This document shows, piece by piece, positions 32,507 through 42,900 of a stretch of DNA of 64,000 bases. The stretch comes from Ypsolopha sequella (taxonomy: Eukaryota; Arthropoda; Insecta; Lepidoptera; Ypsolophidae). Within the stretch, counting starts at the first letter, position 1, and every line of letters begins with the position of its first letter. A program made the position numbers and the translations under genes. The stretch is taken from contig OW204009.1 of NCBI GenBank assembly GCA_934047225.1, forward strand, positions 15,690,501-15,754,500, given 5' to 3'. The notes below the pieces were generated by a model. The model made no database searches. It had not been told where the DNA came from and was given only the letters and a program-made list of their open reading frames with translations.

Positions 32507-33280
32507 AAATATTAAGAGTATTCATAGCGATGGATTTCGCAAAAATAAACATAATCTAAATGTGAAATGTTCATTAAAAATAGTGGAGATAAGTGAGGGT
32601 AGAAACAACTAAAAGTATTTTAATGCCTTCCTAACGCATAAGTCAAATCAAGTCAAGTGCGCAAACGTTTTGTTGGAGGAGATTAAAAACACAAGACCAT
32701 AAAAGCACACTGGAATTGACGTGCAAAATAAAAAGTAAAAGCATCGGGTAAGTTGATTTGACTTCAGATAGAATAAGTTCTGATTCCTTTACCCATCTAG
32801 CAGGTATTTTTATATTTTAATTTGAACATGGTAACTAATTTTAGATCACGTATGTAACGGTGGCGGAAGGTTGTTCCAACTGAAGCTGCCACGAAACGCA
32901 TTAGTACGGTATCGAGACATGGACAAAAGATATTTTATCGAAACGGATTACGAGACCATTTCAGTTTGTCTTTCAGATAATCAGATGATCCAGTTTAGAT
33001 TACACCGAACAACAATGTAGCCAGGTGGAGATGTCTACGTGCTTTCAGTTTTAATAGGGCGTAACGTGCGTCCGAGGTGGATTAGGGAAGCAAAATCTCG
33101 CGGAAGTGTTTTGGACTCTTTGGCAGCTTCATTGTTTTAACTAGCAAACATGGACCATCCGCAAAGTTAAGCCTTGAGAGTATAAGGGAGTCGCACAGTT
33201 AAATGTGTAGATCTATACTAAGGTAATCACGAATCTTGTAGACGATTTTCAGCTTATAGAAGTTTATTTCTTACTAGCTA
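32507..33280. other. Spacer with no supported gene
   Basis: AT-rich sequence. Its end may be the decayed 3' part of the LINE fragment that follows. I see no ORF of interest. Confidence 0.35.
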
Positions 33281-33870
33281 ACTATTTAGTAGCTAAGACG
33301 TGTTTCTCAAAGCGCAGATTAACATTCATGAGCAGCCCTAAATTGCGTGTTTCTTCTACTTTGTCAATGCTTTCTCCATTAAACGAGATAGTACGAGCCA
33401 AATTTACGACTTACTCAATTTGTTTAACGGAGATTAAAACCATAATTGATTTGCTGGGATTAAGGGCGAGCGTATTTGTATGCGACTAACTAGCTATGCG
33501 GTTAAGATCATTGACAATTTTTACAACAGAGTCTTGAGTCGCTCGTGGATGAAACGATAATTGTAGCTGTAGGTCATCTGCGTATATGTGGTACTTGCAG
33601 TGTTAAATCCCACTGATCATGTCAGCGCTATATATAATAAAAAGAATGGGGCCCAAAATAGAGCCCTGAGATATTCCTCTTGTCACTTGCTTGCACCTGA
33701 GACATTATTTCAAGGTTCTACAATTTGAGAGCAGCCGTCAAGATACCTGTCGAACCATTTAACTGAAACAATGTCAAAGCCATAAAAAATTAGTTTCGAC
33801 AAAAGAAGTACGGGGTTTATGGAGTAGAAAGCACGGCATTAATCGAGAAGTCAGTATAGTTCCCTCGCCT
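33281..33870 (-). pseudogene. Decayed LINE reverse transcriptase
   Basis: The minus strand gives, with several stop codons, the RT motif B segment VTRGISQGSILGPILFII followed by the catalytic HIYADDLQLQL and NDLNRIAS. This order is typical of non-LTR reverse transcriptases. The copy is clearly dead. Confidence 0.75.
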
Positions 33871-34700
33871 GTATCAGGAACCTTCAAGGTATTGTCTACT
33901 AAAATGGTAAAAACTTGGTTTTCAGGCTTCTGGGTTTAGGATAGGGTGCACGAAGGTAGGGGGACTCTGCGGTACCATCTCCCCCCCTGCTCTGGCAGAA
34001 CGTTTTTCTTTTTTTACTAAGCACCAATATAGCTACACACCTGACACCAGCAATATTGTACCTAGTCACAGTATTATTAAGTTAGTTCTATTTATGAGTA
34101 AAGGGTCTTATTCGGGGATCGTTTCTACGTCACCAGTATGCAACTAAAGTACTTATTTATTATTGTGCCTTTATTAACCATGACTATGAAATCTCCTGGT
34201 ACACAGTTTTCTCTGTTCGACCAATTTTATGTTGGTATTTAACGACCACATTTTTAATTTTTCCTTACTTTCTTTACAAAAATTATATTTAATAAATACA
34301 CATAATATATCAAAATTATTTTCAGTTTTTTTTTTACTTTTAGAACATACAAATCAACATTTTTTTTATTAAGGCGATGAATATTGCTGATGACCTGGCG
34401 TGCGTGACCGTGCTTGCGTCATACTCTCTCACATTATCGTTTTATTTGGAACAGAGAAAACTACCAGGAGATTTCATAATAAGTTGGTCAAAGCCTTAAG
34501 ATCAAGGCCATAGTAAACGTATTGTGTGAAAATTTCAACTGGCTACCTATAACGGCTGATGCTGTAGATCCCTGTGACAGACGGACAGGCTTAGTAATAG
34601 GCACCTTTCGGGCACGGAACCCTAAAAATTACATCGATAAAAAACGTCAATGTACTTCACATGGTTTGTGACATTTGATTTGATAATGATAAGGCTGACA
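33871..34700. other. Upstream region of esterase C
   Basis: The last 450 bp resembles the region upstream of copy B, including AAAACTACCAGGAGATTTCA and the truncated repeat piece ending GGCACGGAACCCTAAAAAT. No gene is seen. Confidence 0.5.
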
Positions 34701-34708
34701 ACATAAGA

Positions 34709-34743
34709 TATATATATAACAGATACTTGTAACCTCAAGTCAT
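34709..34743 (+). promoter_or_regulatory. Core promoter of esterase C
   Basis: TATATATATAA starts at 34709 and the TCATAC initiator-like sequence begins at 34740. Upstream and downstream sequence matches copy B closely. Confidence 0.62.
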
Positions 34744-34783
34744 ACATACATAACAATAACTTGCGTAAGGTTCCACGGAAATC

Positions 34784-37700
34784 ATGTACGAAACAAAATA
34801 TTTAGTGTTTGTATTACTTCATGTACTTCTAAATCCGGGACTAACAGTGGCACAAAATGTCGAAACGAAAGTGGTAAATATAAATCAAGGTCCAGTAAGA
34901 GGGTATAGATCTGCTCAATATGGCGTCTTCGAGTTCCATGGAATACCATACGCAAGTGCTCCTACCGGATCCGATAAGTTCAAGGTACGAGTACTTTATT
35001 ATATTTCCATATTTGAGTGTCTGTGTACTAAATTAAGTTCAAATTTGATAGAACATTATAATAACAAAAGCCCAAAATGCTCAAAAACGTAAATTATAAA
35101 ACTTCTTATAGTACAGAAAAAATCAAGAAGTTACCTCTAACTTTCACCGAGTTTTTATTTGTACTAAATATGGTGCAAATTACAAAGCTAAAAATTTGAT
35201 TGATAATTATCACATCTATACAGGATGTTAAGATGAAGTTGTAAAAGCCAAAAAAAAAATCCATAAGAACAACTTAACATCAAAAAAATCAAGAAATCTA
35301 CAAATATAAGAGTTGTTTCATACATTTTCTTCAGGTAGCTATGGAACAGTTAATTTTTTTTCGCCATTCTAGGGATGGCTCCATATCAAAAGTTATTCGT
35401 ATGGACAAGTACTATAGACAGATTCCAACTTCCGCAACTTCATCTTTACAACCAAGAAAAATTTAGCCCAGCGCAGCGTGGCGATTTGAAATATCTATAT
35501 CTATATTTCAAAAGTAGTTTAACAAAAACTATATTTTTCGTAATTTCTCTGTTGTTCTCTGGTATTCTGTTGTAGTATTTTTATATTCTACTCCGGTAAG
35601 ACTTTTGTTAATATTCTTTACCAACTACTGTATTTTTAAAGGATCAGGATTTTACTCTGATATGTCAAACTTGATGACGAAAAATTGCATTTTTTACTGA
35701 GATGCGGAGAGAGCCAGCGGCTAAAACGGCCTTAAAGCAAACTGTTTTTGTTGTAGGCCCCATTATCTGGACCAGTGTGGACAGAAACGTTTGAAGCTAA
35801 TGTTACTAATATAGCGTGTCCCCAACGGCTCACTGGTGAATTAGAAGCTCTCTTAACCATGGATATGAAGGAGGATTGTTTGATTGCTAATGTCTACGTC
35901 CCAGATACAGAAGAAACAAACTTATCTGTAGTTGTGATTGTCCATGGAGGTGCATACCGAATGGGTTGGAGCGATTTGTATTCCCCAGTAGCTATAGTGG
36001 CCGAAGGCAATTATATTGCCGTCACTTTTAACTATAGAGTTGGTATCCACGGGTTTTTGTGCTTGGGGACAGAAGATATACCTGGTAACGCAGGAATGAA
36101 AGATCAAGTGGCTGCTCTGCGTTGGGTGAAAGAAAACATTGCCAGCTTCGGCGGCAACCCCGATGACATCACATTAACAGGCTACAGTTCTGGATCTTCA
36201 TCTGCTGAATTACTTATGCTTTCAGAAACGACACATGGCCTGTTTAATAAGGTTGTTTTAGAGAGTGGCGCTGCAGTAGCAGGATGGAGTGTGCAACTAG
36301 ATCCAACAGAAGTCGCATTAGAATTTGCTAGAACCTACTTACAATTCGAAACCGATGACATTTATGATTTGAATGATTTATATAAAACGACACCTCTTGA
36401 GGATTTGGTATCAAATAATCTTCTTCACCACAAAGAAGATTCTTCTTTACTTTTTGTTCCTTGCATCGAGCAAGATACTGGATCTGACAACTTAGAACTA
36501 TTTCTTAAAGATGCTCCTGTTGATATTATTAGGAACGGCAACTACAACCAATTGCCGCTGCTTATTGGTTTCACTGAAATGGAAGGTATGGAGAGACTAG
36601 ATATATTTGATGAATGGAAAAATAAAATGAATGAACAGTTTGAAGACTTCTTACCAGCAGATTTGATTTTTGAAAGTGTGGAACAAAAAGTGGAAGTAGC
36701 ACAAAGGGTCAAAAGATTCTACTTCGGCGATGAACCAGTAAGCAATGAAACGATCCAAAATTACATAGATTATTTTGGCGATGTTATATTTGCTTACCCT
36801 ACGATGTGGTCTGTAAGGCTGCAAGTAGAAGCAGGCAATAATGATATCTATTTGTATGAATACTCGTTTGTTGACGATATGCTGCAGTACGCAAATCCCT
36901 ACAATTATCGTGGTGCCACACATACCGCCCAGACAATCGCACTTAATGACGTCGGAGATGTAAGCACTTACTCTGAGGAATACAGAAATATGATAGAAGT
37001 AATAAGAAAATTGTGGATTAATTTTTATAAAACTGGGTGAGTGTCACTTAAATCAAGTATCTAAGTACATATAAATAAATAAAATCTTTATTTCGAGTAA
37101 CATTAGACTCATAATATGCACAAACAGTAAAACACAAAAAATAGGATATTTCACAAAGACATTCACACGACATAATAAAACGATGATAGAAAACTCAACT
37201 GCACGACACTTTAGGTATATGCCTGGTGCAGCAGTGTCTCATGTACAGACAGTTAATCCTATCCGCTATCATTTTCTGGACAGTGTTGTTGCTGGCCCGC
37301 ATCCTTCGAACTAAGGAGGTGCATCGCCTGCGTATGGTCGCGTGGAAGCAGTTTGTTTGCGTCCACGCGAACATGCCCGGGGTACTACAGTAGCGGGGCA
37401 GCCTCAACACTGCTCTGAGTGCGTTAATATACTGGACGCGGAGGGCCCCGTACGACTTCCGAGTGTAGTTAACCCACAGGCTGCACGTGTATAGTGATTT
37501 AGTGTTAGATATTTAGTGTTGTTCATGAGGATAGCTCCTCTGCAATTTGAAACATCACTTTTAACTGAGAGTTGTTTTTATGGCTATTTATACTATGCGG
37601 TCCAAATACGAATAGGTAGGATTTTGCAGTCGCTGTCCCTTGCGACATTGCTAGACAGAGTGAGAAAGAGACATGGCTGGCGAGTGAAATTATCTGCAAG

Positions 37701-37967
37701 TCCGATCCCACTCTTACTTGAACCGCATAATACGTCAATAAAACCAACATAGCTGAACTGCTTTATTTTGTTTTCAGGAAGCCAGTAACAGAACCTACAG
37801 CGGAATTTCCTCAAGGCTGGCCTGCTTCTTCAGCTAATGGCTCACCACACATGAATTTAGATAATCCTACCATATTGAAAGGGATTTTGTGGGAAAGTAG
37901 TACCAAGTTTTGGGACGAGATCTACGAGCAATACTATCGCAAGCCAATTCCACCACGATCGCATTGA
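34784..37967 (+). CDS. Secreted carboxylesterase, copy C
   Basis: Exons 34784-34984, 35757-37036 and 37778-37967 join in phase to 556 residues, the usual length of a secreted insect carboxylesterase. The signal peptide is LVFVLLHVLLNPGLTVAQ. Catalytic positions are HGGAY near 130, GYSSG with serine 211, GFTEMEG with glutamate 343, and GATHTAQ with histidine 456. The C-terminal exon ends CAT TGA, like copy B but unlike A and D. Residues near the C-terminus differ from the other copies (ILKGILWESSTKFW). A LINE fragment sits in intron 2, and a foldback element in intron 1. This is the most compact of the three complete copies, at 3.2 kb. Confidence 0.91.
35222..35455. repeat. Foldback element in intron 1 of esterase C
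   Basis: Diverged arms around GTTAAGATGAAGTTG (35226 on) and complement near 35450. It is the same family and same intron as the element at 24883-25138. Confidence 0.55.
37070..37495 (-). pseudogene. LINE 3' fragment in intron 2 of esterase C
   Basis: The minus strand reads ALRAVLRLPRYCSTPGMFA and NCLYMRH, like the C-terminal part of non-LTR reverse transcriptase ORFs. It is followed by an AATAAA-rich tail at about 37070-37090. Sequence on both sides matches intron 2 of copies A and B, which lack it. Confidence 0.68.
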
Positions 37968-38580
37968 ATTACTCTAACAACCAGAATAAAATTGTTATGA
38001 TTTTTGTTTGGTTATTTATAAAGTACTGTTAAAGCTTTGCCTTCTTATTTCAAGGGTTTTTGTTTGATTGAGTCAACTACTTACCTGATCAATGTCAAAC
38101 TCAAAGACATATTTTTTCAGACTTTTGTATTTCCGTTATCAAGACGTTTTTCAAATTCACTCGATATATTTTATTTTTCCTTTTTAAGTGATAAATCAAT
38201 TTTTAATAGAAATAAGAAATAGTTTATTAGTAAAAACACTTACTGTTATATAGTTAAGCTAAAAAAATAACATACCTACTTTTTTGGAATAGAAAAACAG
38301 AAAAACCTCGAAAATTCACTGACTATTCGCGTGCCGGCAGTGCACAAGGCGAGCGTTCTAATGTAGACTTTCTGACAATATAATTAAGTCCAAAAATACA
38401 CAATAAGATTGTTGTGTCATATTTACGTACATATTTGGGTAATCCAAATATGAACCTAATAGAATAGTTTTCAGGACGCTCGAGGTAATTAAGTTGTTCC
38501 AATACAAATATGCCAAGATTTTTCACGATAATGCTTTAGGGGACATGGGTAACATCAAAAATTATCTGTGGTAGTAAATG
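37968..38580. other. 3' flank of esterase C
   Basis: The position of AATAAA in the other copies reads TATAAA here (about 38019). An AATAAA lies at 37985-37990, only 18 nt after the stop. The rest matches the 3' flank of copy A. No gene is seen. Confidence 0.5.
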
Positions 38581-38589
38581 CCAATAAAT

Positions 38590-39070
38590 CCTAGATTTAA
38601 ATTAAAGGACCACCAACTACGATAACCTTTGTCTTATTAGGATTTACTTGAAACTACAACATGTACTCGTTTCAAATCTTCATTTGTCATTGCGACAGCA
38701 CACTGAAGTTCGTCGAGTTTGGCTTGACTGTAGATCTGAAGGTCATCAGCGTAAAGGTGGTACAAACATTAAATATGCTGAGAAATATTATCGATAAATA
38801 ATGCGAAAAGGAGAGGAGATCAGACGCCACCTTGAGGAACACCGGCAGAAATGTCGCACTAGACGGAGAGAGATTCGTCTATACGAATGCGCTGCCGGCG
38901 TCCTCGGAGATAACTGCGAAACCAATCAGTCACTGTTGGAAATATGGTAAGAGAACAAAGTAATCCCAAAAGCACATCAAAGTCAACGGTGCTGAAAGCA
39001 TTACTGAAATCCAAAAGTGTCAATACTATAAACTTTCCATTGTCCATTCCGATACGAATGTCATTTTGTT
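38590..39070 (-). pseudogene. LINE reverse transcriptase fragment
   Basis: The minus strand reads LTLLDFSNAFSTVDFDVLL (motif A), DWFRSYLRGRRQRI, SAGVPQGGVLSPLLFALFI (motif B) and the catalytic YADDLQIYSQ, in order. The reading is broken by at least one stop, and both ends are missing. The motifs place it among jockey/CR1-like non-LTR elements. Confidence 0.78.
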
Positions 39071-39385
39071 ATTTTAGTTAAAGCCGTAGTAACTGTAACC
39101 AGGACGGAAGCCGAAATGGAGAGGACTTAAGAGTCAGTTTTTGGATAAAAGTAACTTAACTGCTGATGGACAAGACGTTCAATGGGAGGAAATGAAAGAG
39201 AAGCATGAGTTCACATGAGATCGATATTGTCGGACAGATCTTACCATGTCGGTTTATAATATTTTTAATCCATAGAGATACAATTATTGTATATTTATTA
39301 GAAAATATGATACTAACTAATGATACTAACTACTACTACCATATTAATGCAAGGACCCAGAAAAGTAATAGTGAAGTATAAAAAG

Positions 39386-39900
39386 AGGTATAGTACTTAA
39401 GGGTTAGTAATTATTTGATTGATACGATAATAGTGTGCATTTTTGGTGAAATTAAAATCACGATAATGATAAGACCGATTACATAAGATATACAACGTGT
39501 AACAGAAAGGTGTAACCATATTTGAAGATGTTATTCAGACCATGGTATAGAACAACTTTTACTATGGAACAAAACCTGTATCTCGAAAAAAAAAACGACC
39601 GTTTCATAGAAAAATGCAATGCCGCTCGGCCAAAATGTATGGAAGGGCAGATTTTTTTTTGGGGATTTCAGGGTTGGCTCCATAGTAAAAGTTGTTCTAT
39701 ACCATGGTCTGAATAAGTTCTTCGAATATGGTTACACCTTTCTGTTACACGTTGTATATATAACAGATACTAGGTATAGTACTTAAGGGTTAGTAATTAT
39801 TTGATTGATACGATAATAGTGTGCATTTTTGGTAAAATTTAAATCACGATAATGATAAGACCGATAACGTAAGATATATATATAACACATACTTGTAACC
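39386..39900 (+). promoter_or_regulatory. Duplicated promoter of esterase D, upstream copy split by a hairpin element
   Basis: A segment of about 120 bp starting AGGTATAGTACTTAAGGG is present twice, at 39386 and 39772. The upstream copy is interrupted at its TATA run by a foldback element (39493-39754). The downstream copy keeps TATATATATAA (39874-39884) with the TCATAC initiator at 39905, so it probably drives copy D. Confidence 0.7.
39493..39754. mobile_element. 262-bp foldback element inside a TATA box
   Basis: The arms beginning CAACGTGTAACAGAAAGGTG and its complement match over about 80 bp. TATA flanks both ends. The core has TTGGCTCCATAGTAAAAG, shared with the elements in intron 1 of copies B and C. 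Confidence 0.75.
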
Positions 39901-39949
39901 TCGAGTCATACATACAAAACAACAACTTTCATAAGGTTCCACGTAAATC

Positions 39950-42900
39950 ATGTACGAAACAAAATATTTAGTATTTGTAATACTTCATGTACTTCTAAAT
40001 CCGGAACTAACAGTGACACAAGATGTCGAAACTAAAGTGGTAAATATAAATCAAGGTCCAGTAAGAGGGTACAGATCTGCTCAATATGGCATCTTCGCAT
40101 TCAATGGAATACCATACGCAACTGCTCCTACCGGATCCGATAAGTTCAAGGTTAGTATTAAGAGGGCGCATGAATTTCTGACTACTAAACTAAGTTCAAA
40201 ATTAATGGGACATTATAATTCGAAGAGCCCGAACTGGTCAAAAACGTAAAATTATAAAATTGCCCCCATAGAAAAAATATCAAAAAACTTTCACCGAGTT
40301 TCTATTTGTACTAAATTTATTTTTTAGACAAAGGTCTTCATATATTTTTAATAGTACGTTCCCTTAATAAAAGACAAATAAACCAAACGTATTTTCTTTT
40401 CAATATAAGGAGATACCTAACTTCTTCCAAAGAACTCTTGAAAGTCTGGCGATGTTCATGTTCTAGGCTCAGGTCCATCCTTCCATAAAGTGAACTGTTT
40501 TTGTTGTAGGCCCCATTATCTGGACCAGTGTGGACAGAAACGTTTGAAGCTAATGTTACTAATATAATATGTCCCCAACGGCGTCCTGCTGGATTAGAAG
40601 CTGCCACGGGCCACATGGTTATGCAGGAAGATTGTTTGATGGCTAATGTCTACGTCCCAGATACAGAAGAAACAAACTTACCTGTAGTTGTGATAGTCCA
40701 TGGAGGTGCATACCGAATCGGTTGGGGCGATTTCTTTTCCCCAGTAGCTATGGTGGCAGAAGGCAATTATATTGCCGTCACTTTTAACTATAGAGTTGCT
40801 ATCCACGGGTTTTTGTGCTTGGGGACAGAAGATATACCTGGTAATGCAGGAATGAAGGATCAAGTGGCTGCTCTGCGTTGGGTGAAAGAAAACATTGCCA
40901 GCTTCGGCGGCAACTCCGATGACATCACATTAACAGGCTACAGTGCTGGATCTTCAGCTGTTGAATTACTTATGCTTTCAGAAACTACACGTGGCCTGTT
41001 TAATAAGGTTGTTCCAGAGAGTGGCGCTGGAGTAGCAGGATGGAGTGTGCAACGAGATCCAACAGAGGTCGCATTAGAGTTTGCTAGAACCTACTTACAG
41101 TTCGAAACCAATGACATCCATGCTTTGAATGATTTATACACAACGACACCTCTTGAGGATTTGGTATTAAATAATCCCCTTGGCCACAGAGAAGATTCCT
41201 CTGTAGTTTTTTGTCCTTGCATCGAGCGAGACACTGGATCTGACAATATAGAAGTATTTCTTAAAGATGATCCTGTTGATATTATAATGAACGGCAATTA
41301 CAACCAATTGCCGCTGCTCATTGGTTTTACTGAAATGGAAGGTATATCAAGACTAGATGTATTTGAGGAATGGAAAGATCAAATGAATGAACAGTTTGAA
41401 AACTTCTTACCGGAAGATTTGATTTTTGAAAGTGTGGAACAAAAAGTGGAAGTAGCACAACGGGTCAAAACATTCTACTTCGGCGATGAAATAGTAAGCA
41501 ACGAAACGATGCAGAACTACGTAGATTATTTTGGCGATGTGATATTTGCTTACCCTACGTTGTGGTCTGTAAGGCTGCAAGTAGAAGCGGGCAATAACGA
41601 TATCTACTTGTATGAATACTCGTTTGTTGACGACATGCTTCAGTCCGAAAATCCCTACAATTATCGTGGTGCCGCACATACCGCCCAGTCAATCGCACTT
41701 TATGACGAAGGGGATGTAAGCACTTACTCTGAGGAATACAGAAATATGATAGAACTAATGAGAAAATTGTGGATAAATTTTTATAAAACTGGGTGAGTGT
41801 TTAATCATCACTTAAATCAAGTACCTAAACTACACTTAGTTTTAGGTATTTTGTGTTCTCCATGATAGGTCCTCTGCAATTTGAAACACCATTTTTAAAT
41901 AGAGTTGTTTTGAGACGTTATACAAATACAACATTATAATATACATATTTAACGTACTTTTTTATATTTATTACAAAACTTGAGAATCGACGCTTAATTT
42001 GGGTTGAACGAATGAGTTGATAAACCACAGCTTTTTACGATAACTTAAATCAAGTATCTAAGTACATTTATTCTTCGGTATTTAGTGTTTTTTTATGAGG
42101 ATATGTCCTTTGCAATTTAAAATATCACTTTTAACTTAGAGTTGTTTAGGGGCGTTATAATTATTTCTTATTTTTGTTACGAATAGTCAACAAGAAATAC
42201 TCCATTTTTAAGGTTAAACGTCAGTCGCTTAGCGCAAAGCGCATAACTTAACTTTGTTTTTTTTTGTTTAGAAGTTAAAATTTCAAAAGCACTTAAGTTT
42301 GTGGCAATTGACGCTAATACTCGTACATCAGTATTAGTGAGGTTTATAAATCAAGAGTTTGAAATTGAGTACACAATTGGTCATGATCTTTCAAAACCAA
42401 CTTAAAATGCTGTTTTAACATTGTTTGAATCATGACCGATTGTGCATTAAATTTCAAACTTATGCTTTATAAACCTCACTAATACTGAAATATAGGCGTC
42501 AATTGCCACATACCAAAAGTTTTTTCAATTTTTAACTTCTAAACAAGAAAAACAAAGTGAAGTTTTGCAGTTTGCGCTAAGCTACTGACGATAATCTTAA
42601 GAAAGACCAAATAAAAAATAAAGGGAACACTATATTAAATATACATAATATTATAGAATTAAATGAGACTTGAGGATAATTCATGATTTATATAAAAACG
42701 GCTCACCTCAATACGTGTTATGATCGGGAAAGCCGACCAGTTTGCCGCCCAGATGAAGGCAGTCTAAATCTGCTGAAACTGGTCGGCTTTCCCGATCATA
42801 ACACGTATTGAGGTGAGCCGTTTTTATATAAATCATACAGAATATTATCAAGTAACAAATTTTCGAACTACCTACTTGAAATAATGTGAAGGGAGAAATA

